A stretch of 64,000 nt of DNA from Rostrohypoxylon terebratum (lineage: Eukaryota > Ascomycota > Sordariomycetes > Xylariales > Hypoxylaceae): contig MU385943.1 in the NCBI GenBank assembly GCA_022497145.1, positions 1 to 64,000 on the forward strand, written 5' to 3'. The notes under the pieces are model-generated. The model searched no databases. It had not been told where the DNA came from and was given only the letters and a program-made list of their open reading frames with translations. Below are positions 23,609-35,521 of this stretch, piece after piece. Each line of letters starts with the position of its first letter. Position 1 is the first letter of the stretch. A program made the translations under genes and the position numbers.

Positions 23609-26468
23609 ATGTCGACAATTCAGCAACTCAAGAATTTCATCCGTCATGGTACGCCCCTTCCATCTTCCGTCCCCTGTTTTCTGTCCTCTGTCCTCCATTC
23701 TTCTGTCCTCTGTTCCCTTGTTCCTGCTGTCGTCATTATTGTCATTATCGTTGTTTCCCGATTCTTATTTTCTGCCTACCGTTTCCCTTTCCACCTGCCG
23801 ATTTGATTTATTTTAGTTTTCAGTGTGTTGTGCTTGCCTCTCGTTCAAGGCTCGTCTCGCCTTCTGCCTGCCACGAATTACATAACATGAGAATCCTTTT
23901 ATCCGTTTTCACAATTCCGATCTTCTTTTTTTATTTTCGCCATCTTCTTTTCCCTCGTGTTCCTTGCAATCCGATTTTTTTAACCCCTCCCCTCCCCTCC
24001 CACATTTGACCCGCCGCAACCAACTTCACGTCCATGTACACGTCCCGCTGACATCATTTTACTCCGAATAGGCAAGCAAGCCAGAGTGACCAACTACGAC
24101 GAGCCTGCACGGAAACATGAACATTCTGCCCAACAGAGAGACGCGCAACAGAAAGCAGCCATGGGGCATGTGAGCGAACCCGGCAACATGACCGGAAATC
24201 CGAAGCGCAACAGCATCCCCGATGCCTATTCCGCCCAACCCGGAGATATCCAAAATCCAAACCGTGTCGCACAAGCTGACGCCGTTGCTGCCCATCATGC
24301 CGAGACCAAGCAGGGCGTGTCCGGCTCTCATTCCAGCAGGAGCAGGAGCAGAGCAGGTGATGCTCACGCCGCCAAGATCGTCCAGGAAGAAAACGAAAAT
24401 AGGACCAAGTATCCTAAATATCCTGGATTGGAACGATGGGAGTTGTTGGAAAAGATGGGAGACGGCGCTTTCAGCAATGTTTACCGAGCACGAGACCTGA
24501 AGGGCGATGCCGGTGAAGTTGCGATTAAAGTAGTCCGAAAATTTGAAATGAACAATATGCAGGTGAGTTCGCCGGCGGTTGAGTTCAGTGTCTTCGACCA
24601 TGTCGTGTTTATTTGTTTTTCTTTTCGTTTTGATTTATTTCATATTGTCTTTCTGGTTCTATATTTCAATTTTATAGTAGCGGTTCTGTCTTTTTTTATT
24701 TTTCTTTTTTATTTCTTTTTTACCAACTCTTGGGTGTCCATTTCTAGGGCAATAAACATCTGCATCCGGATTTCAAGAAGGTTCCGAAGGCAGCAGAGGT
24801 GCGGAGATCTTCCTTTCTTTTGTCAGACTAATTAGCCACGTCTTCTCCGGCTACTTCCAATCCGTCTTCTTACACTCATGGTGATTCTACTTACTCTCTT
24901 CCAAAATTTCACTCTCACTTTCACTCTAATCTCTCCTCCCGTCGTTCATATCATAATCTACACAATCATCCGACAATGCTCGAGACTAACAGCTCCACAG
25001 AGAGCGAACATCTTGAAGGAGGTCCAGATCATGCGCCAACTCGACCATCCGAACATCATCAAACTCGTCGACTTCTCGGAATCGAAACAGTACTACTATA
25101 TCATCCTCGAATTAGCGCCTGGCGGTGAATTATTCCACCAAATTGTTCGCCTCACCTACTTCAGTGAAGAGCTTTCAAGACACGTCATTGTACAGGTTGC
25201 GAAAGCCCTAGAGTACCTCCACGAGGATAAAGGCGTCGTACATCGGTGAGTAATAACGTCACATCAGCTAGCCTCATGTTTTAAATCCACTTTCCCGACC
25301 ACTACACAGTTCCGAGTCTGAGGGTAGTATGGCGGTGGCTAAATTGGGTGACGGTGACATCACTCAACATCTGAGAAATGGCCCCCTGTAGCAGTATACT
25401 GATATATGGATTTGTAGTGATATCAAACCTGAAAATATCTTATTCAGTCCGATACCAGTCGTTCCATCGAAGCATCCAAAACCGAAGCAACCTGGCGATG
25501 AGGACAAAGTCGACGAAGGCGAATTTATTCAAGGACTAGGAGCTGGAGGAATTGGTCAGATCAAGATCGCTGATTTTGGCCTGTCAAAGATCGTGTGGGA
25601 TAATCAGACAATGACGCCATGTGGAACTGTTGGGTATACGGCGCCCGAAATAGTGAAGGATGAGCGTTACTCAAAGTCGGTTGATATGTGGGCCTTGGGT
25701 TGTGTGTTATACACATTATTATGTGGATTTCCTCCATTCTACGACGAAAGTATCGAGGTTTTGACGGAGAAGGTTGCTAAGGGTCAATTTACCTTCCTGT
25801 CACCTTGGTGGGATGACATCTCCAAATCTGCCCAGGATCTTATTTCTCACTTGCTCGCTGTCGATCCTGATGAGCGATACACCATCAAAGAGTTCTTAAG
25901 CCATCCCTGGATACAAGCAACCGGTCCTACACCACGTGAAGAGAAGAAGCAAGCAAACCCCGACGTGTTCCGTGCATTCGATGCGGGACGATTCATCGAC
26001 GGGGAGCGTCGCATGGATTTCAGGTCGCCTGGCGCAGTCAATTTGCGAGAAATCTTCGACGTTGGATACTCCGTTCATCGGCAGGAGGAAGAGGCCAAAC
26101 GAAGGAAGCAAATCGGCGCGAAGGGCGCTCCGCCAGCGCGTTTGGCTGGCCTTGACGAAGATTCGGAGGAAGAAAAGTCGGATCCCGAATATGTGCACAA
26201 GGCAGAGGCGCAACAACTCGAACAAAGCATGCGTAAGACGCATCTGGGTAAAGAACAGGAGCGTGGCCGAGAGCGGGATAGGCCCATCGATAGGGAGCCA
26301 CAAAAAGGCTACGGCCAACACAGCGCCGCTGTGGCCCAAGCTGCTCGACAGCAAGTTCGTGATCGTAACAAGCAACGAGGCGCATTCGAACTTAATCTTG
26401 ACAGAGCAACATTACTTGGCAGACGAGCAGGAAAGGCTCTCCCTACCGCTAGCGTCGGTGGCTTATAG
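23609..26468 (+). CDS. Rck2/Srk1-type CaMK-family Ser/Thr protein kinase
   Basis: Five exons (23609-23648, 24072-24562, 24748-24798, 25001-25245, 25418-26468) give 625 residues. The first exon encodes only MSTIQQLKNFIRH plus one base and is followed by a 423-bp intron, then GKQARVTNYDEPA, the N-terminus typical of fungal Srk1 homologues. The kinase domain runs from about 136 to 445: glycine loop MGDGAFSNVY, VAIK lysine K166, HRDIKPEN at 275-282, DFG at 328-330, and TPCGTVGYTAPE in the activation segment. A conserved insert (about 286-322) lies between the catalytic loop and DFG. The short third exon (17 residues, GNKHLHPDFKK...) sits between the lysine strand and helix C. Rck2/Srk1 kinases are activated by the Hog1/Sty1 stress MAP kinase and act on translation and the cell cycle. 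The C-terminal tail is charged and disordered. Family call is firm; the small exon 3 should be checked with RNA. Confidence 0.93.
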
Positions 26469-27462
26469 AATCAGACAGGTGACAAGCGGGGAGACGAGGC
26501 CAAGATGAAACGAGAGCATGATGATTGATGGCATTACTTGATTGACTCGAAGCATATGTAGGCCGAGTCTATCCATGGCGCCGGGAAATGGACTTTGCGT
26601 AGTGTTTGGAGGCGTGCGGCATTGGGTTGAATGAGCAATATGGGAGTTGGTCGTGTACTTTTTCATGCATCCGCAACGCTGCGCACATAGGGCCTGGCGT
26701 TCCCGGTATCAAGATACATGCTTTGCCTTTATTAATGGATGAATGCACCGGAAGTGAGCGATAGTGAAAACAGTTTGATCCCTTCATTCCATCATCAACG
26801 GGAGCTTGTGAAGGGTTTGGCCGCTCCTATGAATTTTGCTCCCTGCCGAGATAGCTTGCTTCTCCCTTGGTAATGATTTGCCCCCATTTCTCAGCTCTCA
26901 ACCCTTGAGACAGTAGGGCAACGTTTGTCATAGCAAAATGTAAGTCTAGATCGTAGTTGTGCTAGGAATTCGAAGCCACACATTGCCGAGTGCACTCCCT
27001 CTTTAAGGGGTCAGCTTTAACCGCGAAGGAGATGACTATTGAATCCAGAGCGGTATCCACCGTCTACCTATACCCCTTCTCTGGAAGACTCATTGGGGAT
27101 AAGTTCGTCCAAAAATTTGTATATAAGGTTGTCGATCACCCACCACCGTTCTAGATTCTCTTCTACAGCATCACATTCATATTCCCCTCATGCATTTTTC
27201 TCTAGAAATCTCAATAAGTAATACGAAGTCGCTTTGGCGGCCATATTCTATCGCTATCATATAACATTCAAACATTCGTTTAACGCACTTTTAATACCTA
27301 TCATACTTGACATCTATTTTTTCACTCGTCTACCTACTTATAAACTTAATATACTCGAACCGACTATTTACGTATTCACGAGATAAATCTACCAGACCCA
27401 TATCATATTTCAAAACGATATCTAGACTTAATTATTATTGAGAAATACAGACGCAATACAAA
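26469..27462. other. intergenic
   Basis: About 1 kb between two genes in the same direction. It contains the kinase 3' UTR and an AT-rich promoter with CATA/TATAA-like stretches before 27463. Nothing else seen. Confidence 0.55.
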
Positions 27463-28734
27463 ATGGCTACTTCTCTCGCCCAACTAGGCGTCCAGTTCAT
27501 GCCGTCGACCGGGAGCTGTGTCGTGGACATGGCTGCCATGCACAGCCTGTTCGACTCCTGCAGCACGATCCATATCCGCGTGCCGGAGAACCAGCACCGC
27601 ATCGACGTCCACTCAAACATGATCTGCATCAAGCCGACGCAGCCGGAGCCCGGCGCGTATCGCGAGAAGTACGTGTATCCGAGTGTGGGGTCGCCGACGA
27701 ATTCGCCTCAGGCGCCGGGGGGACAGCAGGGTGAAAAGCCTGCTTCTACGCAGGGACCTGACCAGTTTTCGGAGAGCCCGTTGCCTGAGATGAAGAGCGA
27801 TGGTGGTGGTGGTGATGGGGAGATGGGTCCCGAAGTACCTGGCGTGCCCGCTGATATCGGAACTCCGTCGACGACGTTACACACCTATGTGAGGCCAGGA
27901 TACACGTCTACGTTGACCGGCGCCTCCACCCTCAGCACTGAGTTTACTCGCCTCCAGTCTTCCGCTCTCCAACCTGCCGAATCCTCATCCTCATCATCTT
28001 CGTCTTCGTCATCCTCAACCACGACAGACGAAGTGTATTTCATAACCACGACACCTAGCGCGACGCCCACATCCTCGCCGCAGGAAGAAGCAACCCCGGT
28101 ACCCGTGCTAGACGCACCCCCTCCTCCGCCCAGTCCCTCAGCCGCCCCCGACGTCATCCCCGCGCCACCCCCGCCCGCGTACTGCGGCAGCATGTACGTC
28201 AAGATGGACGTGACGACGATCCAAACGCTCGACCCGCACGACCTGGACCGGTACCTGAAGCTGCTGGGCATCAGCAGGGTCGGGCTGGACCTCGACCACG
28301 GCGTCGGCGGGCTGGTTTCCGGGTTGCTGGGCGGTGCGGTCGATGATGACGAGACGAGGGAATTGCACCATGAGCTTGAGCACTCGTACCGTGTGCGCTG
28401 TGGCGTTGCGGGTATGGGCGGGTTTGAGGAGGGGTGGTGGGAGGGCTTTGGGGAGAGTCATGGCGGGAAGTGGTCGAAGGGAGGGAAGGGCGGAAAGGTG
28501 AGGAGGGAACAGGTCACGATGACGAAGACGCAGACCGGGTGTCTGGAGGAGTGCGAGAAGGGCGCGATTGGCAAGGCTAGGGATGGGGATGTTGAGGAAT
28601 GTTTGGGCGCGGCGTTTAATAGGAGGTTGGTTAGTGACAATTGCAGGTATTGGACTGGTGGGAAGGACGAATTCTTGCCTGTGGAGAAGTTGAGGGCTGA
28701 TGAGGTGGGAGATTGGGATTTGGTTTATTTATGA
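27463..28734 (+). CDS. orphan two-part protein with poly-Ser/Pro linker
   Basis: Intronless, 423 residues, ATG at 27463 (AAAATGGCT context). There is no signal peptide or membrane span. An N-terminal part (1-70) with three cysteines and a run such as TIHIRVPENQHRIDVHSN is followed by a long low-complexity linker (about 75-240) with a run of 12 serines encoded by TCA/TCC/TCG codons and several proline runs. The C-terminal part (about 240-423) begins YCGSMYVKMDV, has a glycine-rich LDLDHGVGGLVSGLLGGAV, and then a basic cysteine-containing stretch ending CRYWTGGKDEFLP. I do not recognise a family. Codon use is biased to G/C at third positions, supporting that it is expressed. The gene faces the intradiol dioxygenase gene tail to tail across 372 bases. 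Confidence 0.7.
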   Translation: MATSLAQLGVQFMPSTGSCVVDMAAMHSLFDSCSTIHIRVPENQHRIDVHSNMICIKPTQPEPGAYREKYVYPSVGSPTNSPQAPGGQQGEKPASTQGPDQFSESPLPEMKSDGGGGDGEMGPEVPGVPADIGTPSTTLHTYVRPGYTSTLTGASTLSTEFTRLQSSALQPAESSSSSSSSSSSSTTTDEVYFITTTPSATPTSSPQEEATPVPVLDAPPPPPSPSAAPDVIPAPPPPAYCGSMYVKMDVTTIQTLDPHDLDRYLKLLGISRVGLDLDHGVGGLVSGLLGGAVDDDETRELHHELEHSYRVRCGVAGMGGFEEGWWEGFGESHGGKWSKGGKGGKVRREQVTMTKTQTGCLEECEKGAIGKARDGDVEECLGAAFNRRLVSDNCRYWTGGKDEFLPVEKLRADEVGDWDLVYL

Positions 28735-29106
28735 GATGTTTTAGGATTTTTCTACCTGTTATGATTCATAGTTATGATCGATTCCCTTTGAAGGTCGGCG
28801 GTCCTTCGGTTTGAGGATCTTGATGTTATGGGAGGAGCGAAGATATATCCAGTTTTGTTAAAATTTAATTGAAAAGTTTCCAAGGTTATCATTATTTGAA
28901 GATAAAGATAGTATGATAAGAATGTCTTTGAACCGAGTTCTATTGAATTATGAATTGAAAACCAAAATGTTTTAAGTGATGAATAGCTTCTTTTTCTGAA
29001 GCAATAGAATCCCGGAAAGTGGGTTTCCACTGCATCTCTGACATCCCCTGTCAGCTGCTCAACTCATCCTCTTTCCCAACTATGATGTATACGCCTCTTA
29101 AGCCTC
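28735..29106. other. intergenic between convergent genes
   Basis: AT-rich spacer expected to hold the two 3' UTRs. Nothing else seen. Confidence 0.6.
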
Positions 29107-30385
29107 TTAACCATGCGTCGGTGGCGGGCTAGCCACAGCCCGGAAGTCGAAATCCGGGTTATCATACCCACCTCCCTCCTTCCAAGTCGAAGCATACGGC
29201 GCATAGTAATCCCAATTCGACGACGTATTCAAGCCGAGCTCCGCCCAGACAAATAGCCCATCCTCCAAGTTGCCACCAAGCATAATGTAATTCGGGAACG
29301 GGTCGTACTCCGCCGTAGCCGCGTATCCGGTGAACCAGTCAGCCAAGTTCGTCGTGTGCGGGATCCTGTTCGTGTTATACGGCGCCATCGCCTCGATCGT
29401 ATCTCGTAGCGTCTGGTCGAAGAACAACTGCGACAGATGCGCCACGCGACCGCCGGTATACGTCCCGTTAGGCAGGATCTCAGACCCGACGTGCGCGATG
29501 AGGTGTTGGTGCGTGGCGCGGCCCTGGTAGTGCCCCGGGAATATGGTGTCGAAGTTAACGACGCCGTCCGCGTCGGTTTGCTGCACGCCCCGTAGATACG
29601 TGGTCCCGAGGCCGCCTTCGCCCCGCGCGCTGACGCCGCTGTATGCGCCGGTCGCATTGCATGACCATGTGTCGATTAAGATCTCCTTGGCTGGCTCGCA
29701 CGTCTGCACGTCGATGAATTGGATCTCGAGGTGGAGCGGCACGCCGACGGTTTCTTCGACTAGGTCTGACCGGATGTGCTCTTGGTACACGAAGTATGGC
29801 CCGTTGGCATTGTCGGGGGTTAATACACAGCTGGTGTTCGACCCGAAGATCTCCTTGCTTGGTGTCTCCTTGTTGTAGTTGGCTGTACCTGTCTTGTTGT
29901 GCGACATTGCTGCCCATTTCCGAAGCGCTACAGCATCACGGCGGTGAAGCCATGGGCCTGTTATATACGGTTAGCTGGGCTGATATGAGCTGGTACGGCA
30001 ATATTGCTTACTCTGGTCAGTACCCCTTTCGAGACGAAGTCGTTGGAAAGTCTCTAATCGTCGGGTCACTAGAAACGCTTAAATTAGCCTACAAGAACAC
30101 CCGTGTTTAGAGTCCTAGATATCTCTTTGCTAGTAGATATGCATGGAAAAAGACGAAAACTAGTCGGGTTCACTCACTAGCACGTTCTTTTCGGGCTTTA
30201 ACTGCGTCTGAGCCTTCACACGCTTGCAAAGCCCTAGTGTTCATCTTAGCGACGACCTGGGCTCTGCCCAGCTCTTCCCTAGCCTCTAGCCTCCCATACT
30301 TTTCTCCTGGGTGACCGAACACCGCTATTGGGGTTAGCGACAAGACCACGACCAACGTGGTCGCGATCGAGGGCACAAACACCAT
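29107..30385 (-). CDS. secreted intradiol ring-cleavage dioxygenase-like protein
   Basis: Two exons (30385-30178 and 29957-29107) across a 220-bp intron (GTGAGT donor, TATAACAG acceptor) encode 352 residues. The first exon supplies a signal peptide (MVFVPSIATTLVVVLSLTPI, cleavage near VFG) and a charged spacer; the second adds SPWLHRRDAVALRKW before the conserved domain. The catalytic domain (about 105-330) has the four non-haem Fe(III) ligands of intradiol dioxygenases: Y124 in GPYFVY, Y213 in FPGHYQGR, and H219 and H221 in RATHQH. Several N-x-S/T sites fit secretion. Enzymes of this family open catechol or hydroxyquinol rings between the hydroxyls; the fungal extracellular branch is thought to act on aromatics such as lignin products or plant phenolics. 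Starting at the internal ATG at 29907 would lose the secretion signal, so the spliced start is preferred. Confidence 0.88.
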
Positions 30386-31854
30386 GCTGACTTAGCCTTC
30401 CTGTCGAAATGTTGAGGGAACTCCTACTACGAGGAAGAAGAACTGAGGTCAACGGAGTATGACAAAGGGGCCGGCCGTCCTTTTTAGCCACCGATACACA
30501 TGTCATGATTCCTGATACAGTGGCATGTTAAGTTCATCAACGCTATTACTCCACCGAGACCGCCAAGAATGATGGTCGCGGCAGACATCCTCTTCCATTG
30601 CGGCGGTGCCGGCAATGGGACGTCGAGAAAGGTTCTAATCTAGTAAGAAATTTGAATATTTATAGGGCCTTTATAGGGCCCCGCAGGGTTTTTCATGGTC
30701 TCAATTTCTGAATAAGGCACGAAGAATCAAAAGAAGCCTTGCACAGTGCTGTATTTTTGATATTTTCGCCTTTATCCGGCCTTGGACGCCGTGTGCGGTA
30801 CCGTTTGAAAAGGGCAATTGCTCGACGCTCCCCAGTTTCTGAATCCGAGGAGCGAGAGGACAGAATCGAAAAAACCCTGGGCCTTTGGAATGAGGCTAAA
30901 TCTATCGCATTTGAAAATCGACTTTCTTAATAGGTCAAACTGCACCCCGGACTCGTTTGTACCCTAGAGATTGCGCTCGCTTCAAGTCCCGTCCTCTCCG
31001 CCAATGGGCTAGCCTGACTTATATTAAGCTCGCATGTGCTTCCTCTCTGCGAGAACAATGAGCAATTTTGATCGCTATGATTGGGTGGATTCCGGGAATG
31101 TGGTATGATAGGTAGGACCATGCACTACCGCTTCACGAGAACGGATGTCGGCATAGAATCATGTTCCATGTGCTTTCTGCGGCTCTCCTGTACATGTCCT
31201 ACACATGTCCTACCTAACCCATATCCCGTAGTGTTGGTTAACTCTTGGCTGACGGAGGGTCATTGGGGGAACTTATTTCCGTACCTATAGTTCACCAAAT
31301 CATCACACAGATAACTAACACATTACCAACAAGATATATGGATCAGCCTAAATAATATGGCGAGTTTGCTCAGTGCGATAATTACCTGGAGGCGAATTAA
31401 AGCTTGTTAGGTTATATTACGGGACCTTGTTGATAGATGTTTACCTATTCAATCGACCCTGCACTGGACTCTTTGCGGCCGAGAATGTAATTGTTCGGAT
31501 GTGGGTTCGGTATGGTTATGCATGGTCTGTGTCTCTATGTCAATGTGCTGCGGGAGATCTGCCATTCAGAATTACACTGTTAATCAAACTGATACCTGGG
31601 TCCAAAGTGAGCTTCCACGTGGAGGGGAATATGAGGGGCCTCGAGTAAAGCTATACATTAATGATATGACTTCTAATAGCTGGGTGACATGTACCATATA
31701 TGAGTTCTACATAAACCCTAACACATTTGTTCAGAGGCATATCCGATGCAATGATAGGCCGATTACCTAATCACCCATTACATCCTGGATGACTGAGTCA
31801 ACCCCTTGGTATCTCCGGCTACTTCTTGGATCAGGCCACCGCATCTCTTAGGAT
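30386..31854. other. intergenic
   Basis: About 1.5 kb between two genes on the minus strand: 5' region of the dioxygenase gene and 3' region of the subtilisin gene. It contains one protein-like fragment described separately at 31522-31770. Confidence 0.5.
31522..31770 (+). pseudogene. possible remnant of a small protein gene
   Basis: A frame of 82 codons from ATG to TAA that reads more like protein than its neighbours. It has two N-glycosylation-type sites (NYT, NQT), scattered cysteines and a beta-like segment RVKLYINDMTSNSWVTCTIY ending in RHIRCNDRP. No signal peptide precedes it, and I could not build a convincing upstream exon. It could be the decayed 3' end of a small secreted-protein gene, or chance. 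Confidence 0.2.
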
Positions 31855-33223
31855 TTAAGCGCCGTTTCCGTTGTAGAGGACGGCGTTGACAGTACCACTG
31901 GGGATACCGGAGAGCTTGCCGGTGGTGTAAAGAGCCTTGATGCGGCTGGTAACATCGGCGGGGGTGGTAAGACCCTCAAGAGCAATCAGGTATAGTGAAA
32001 GACCCGTGACGTGTGGAGTGGCCATCGAGGTACCTGAAATGGTGTTGGTAGCGGTGTCAGAGCCGATCCACGACGAGAGAACGTTAGTGCCGGGAGCAAA
32101 CACATCGACAACAGCTCCGTAGTTGGAGTATGAAGCCATGGCCCAGCTCGAGTCGATAGCACCAATAGTGAGAGCATCAGGGGCAGAGGCAGGCGATGTC
32201 GAGCTGGCGTCAGTGGCGCTGTTACCGGCGGCAACGACAGATAGAATACCAGCATCGTAAGCAGATTCGACGGCGCTGTTGAAGGCAGATGAGAAACCAC
32301 CACCTAGGGACATGCTGAGAGCGGAAACGCTCTGGCGGCCATTGGACGTGATGTCGTTAACAGCCCAGTTGTATCCGTCTAAGATGATGGCAGTAGTGCT
32401 GCTAGTGCCCTGGAATACCTTTACGGAGATAATGGTAGTTTGCTTGGCGACACCGTAGGTGGAACCTCCGATAGTACCAGCGACGTGGGTACCGTGGCCG
32501 ACGGCATCGGCGTCGGAGCCACCAACGGCATTGTAACCCAGAGAAGCACGGCCGCCGAATTCCTCGTGGGTAGCAAGGATACCGGTGTCAATGATGTAAG
32601 CGTATGTGCCCTGGCCAGCGGAGCTGTCGTAGATGTACGAGGTAGAGCCTGGGCTGGTGTGGGAGACAGTACCAAGACCCCAAGTGGAACCCGATTGTGT
32701 GGTGAGGGCACGCTTGGAAACCTCAGGTTGTTCGTCATAGAGGTAGAAGACCTGGTCCTCCTCAATCTCGGCAACCTGGGATGTGTATTAATATATCGTA
32801 CTGTTGAATATGCTGTTTTGAGGTGTTGATAGTTTGTGAACCACAGCTTTGGGAAAGGAGCCAATGTGTATGTTGCAGGTAATGGGATACGCCTACTTAT
32901 CATGGCGATATGGAACGTACATCAGGGCTGTTCTTCAGCTGCTCGAGAGTCGCTTCGTCGAACTCGCCGGCGTAGGCGTTGAAAGTGTTGATCTGGTATT
33001 CGTGCGAAATACCAGTCGTGTCACGCTTGGTTAAGCTGCGGGCGTGGACATCGCGAGCCCAGTTCAAGTGAGACTTGAAGTCCTCGGAGCTAATGCCCTC
33101 CTTGAGAGTTACGATATATTTGTTAGGGACAATTTCGCGCTTCTGTTGCTGAGGGGTGGGGGCAGCGAAGACGGCAGGGAGGATGGCTCCGAAGAAGAGC
33201 GCGAGACGGCGAAGACTAGCCAT
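31855..33223 (-). CDS. secreted subtilisin-like serine protease (proteinase K family, S8)
   Basis: Two exons (33223-32921 and 32775-31855) across a 145-bp intron with GTACGT donor and CCCAG acceptor give 407 residues. The order is signal peptide (MASLRRLALFFGAILPAVFA), an inhibitor I9-type propeptide (about 35-120, with NKYIVTLKEGISSEDFKSHL), and the mature protease from about residue 124 (ALTTQSGSTWGL). The catalytic triad is D164 in YIIDTGIL, H195 in GHGTHVAGT and S351 in SGTSMATPH, with the oxyanion asparagine in AAGNS. Length and layout match fungal alkaline proteases secreted for protein breakdown. Activation by self-cleavage of the propeptide is known for the family. The intron falls inside the propeptide. 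Complete and apparently functional. Confidence 0.95.
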
Positions 33224-35161
33224 GGCTGATAGGAGATCAAGTGTAAGAAGACGACAGAAGGTTCTGTGAGTGGCTGATGGTGAGCTCTCTGAAGACTGAC
33301 AAGACGAGAGGGAGCAAAGTGATTTATATAGACTTCTCGTGAGCCTTCGAAAACCTAAGGGGTTGTAGCAGATGGCGACACCTAGTAGCCTATATTACGA
33401 AATAGCACGACGTTCTCCAAGGCGAGGTCCTCAAAATAGGTAGGCTGTCATTGAGCTTCCCGATAAGCCTTAGGAATTATGCTAGACCGTATGGCGTCGC
33501 AACACGATTCAAAATACGGAAGGAGGAATACCTAGAGAAACACGCGCGTGTAGTCCAAAAATCAGCATGAAGAGATGGTAGTTGGAGCTTAGTCACAATG
33601 ATATTAGATGACCATAGCCAGACGCAATATCCAGCGGTAGGATGTAAGGAGACGCTGAGCGGGCAATAGACAGCTTGGCAATGTAACTTAGATGCCAAGT
33701 GATGAAGCTGAGGGCATGCTAGCAAGTAGAGCCCGGCGGTTCGATATGCAAGGCAGAGCTGGCATTATTAAAATTCGGCCGAGGTGCGGTTGCCCTAGAC
33801 GCATATGATGGTGCGATAGATAGCTATATTGCTACGCTGTTATAGGATAAGTCATCAGCCGCATACTGACAGTTGTGCCGTGACGGAGATCGGCAGGGTA
33901 TCGTCGAGCCTCCCACGGGTAGTTCTCTTAGCCAGCCCTATGTGAGCTAGCTTCGGCAAAGATCAGCTGTAAATCTGATAACAGCGATCTTCACAATACG
34001 GGAAACGACGTAATCTGCAACGGGAAATCTAGAGGTGATCATGAAGTTTGAAATGTGAACTCTGTCTTGGCTTGAGAGTAGAATACTTTGGGAATACTGG
34101 GGATCCTGGTACAAGGCCAGCGCCAAGCCCCTCGAGTCTACATAATCCAAGACTTCGTCAACCTGGGTACCTAGACGCTCGTGAAAGCTTGGACTCGCTT
34201 AAACCCTGGATAGCATTGGGTGAGGATGGCAAGGCCGATATGAAAAATGACTTATGCTCGACTAGTGTCGTCGGCTGGTTATCCAATGATGAGCTGGGAA
34301 CAAGTAAATCTTCTCATATAGCTTATCTCGACAGGGCGGGCCTGAGATTGGATACCAACCAATTTGCAGCTTGGCATGGCGAAGTTGGGGAAGGTCAGAG
34401 AGCTTCATGTAAGCTTGTGAAAGCGATGCGAAGGTGGTGCCGGCAGACAATTTAGATGGTGAAGATGATTCGGGAGTTGGAACAGGCTCGGAGATCAGGT
34501 TTGTTAGGCATACCTGACTGATTTATATGCGCCAAGGCTTGCGGGCGCAGACGAGCCATGCTAGCAGTTGGGCATTTTGGAACGATGTAACTCTGGCAGG
34601 GCTTGAATGAACTTCACAGCTGCCGTTTTCGTAAAGTTGGCCTCCGACAGGGGAACGCATCACGCCCTCGTTGACAGAATGGCGCGAATAGGTGACGGGC
34701 TGGTTGCGCTCGTTACCTTACCATATACCTGCCATCTACCTTCTACCTCCATGCGCAGGATGACATCGCGATGCTGGCAGATGGCGACACCAGGAGGCAC
34801 CGGTGCAGCGCCAAGCATATTATAACGCTTAGGACTCTCTCTCGTAATAGAATCATCCCTTTCCCAAATTCTCAGGGTTCACAACGCCGATGCGATGTGA
34901 CTTCGCTCGGGAATACCGATCCCGTGGACTCTACATCCCACTCTTCCCGCATCGGACGAGGCAAGCACGCGACCGAGCTTCTCGTGACTTGCTTTACATT
35001 TAGCGAGAAGAAGTAGGTGATGAAGTTAGGGGATCCTATGGCGAGCGTGTAATAAGTTGCTGCTAGGGCATAACATCTATCGGGCAATTGGATGGATTGG
35101 ATAGTGGGTAGATGTAGATGGTCTAATATTGGTAGCCTTGGAACAAATCGAATGGTAGAAT

Positions 35162-35188
35162 GGTTGTTGTTGTTGTTGTTGTTGTTGC
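35162..35188. repeat. GTT microsatellite
   Basis: About nine GTT units in a row. Confidence 0.9.
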
Positions 35189-35500
35189 AGTAGATAAGTT
35201 GGTGGTCAGGTGCTGTACTGCCACTGCTGTGTGTGGGGTGCGAATTAACGTAGCGCTAGCGTTTAGTTAAGGTTAACTCTGGAGCCAGCAAACGTAAGCT
35301 TCTGGGTAGGAGTAGGTTTACCGTTCACATAATTCCCCGGCAGTAACAACCAATAAGGCCTAGAATCGATACGTGCTATAGCATTGATTGGCCAGTCTCT
35401 TCAAGGTTGTCATTTCAGACATTTTAGAAGGAATGTTCCTGAAGTTTTCTTGCTGTTAATCGTATGTACTTGAGACCTTCAAGGGGGCAGGGGGCTGTTA

Positions 35501-35521
35501 CTACATACTAGTAGTATGTAG
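35501..35521. repeat. short perfect hairpin
   Basis: Two perfect complementary 10-bp arms separated by a single base, in a non-coding stretch. Confidence 0.75.

Noticed and set aside
34048..34455. 135-codon frame
   Set aside because: It opens with TTG, not ATG, and has no recognisable domain or splice acceptor that would make it an exon.
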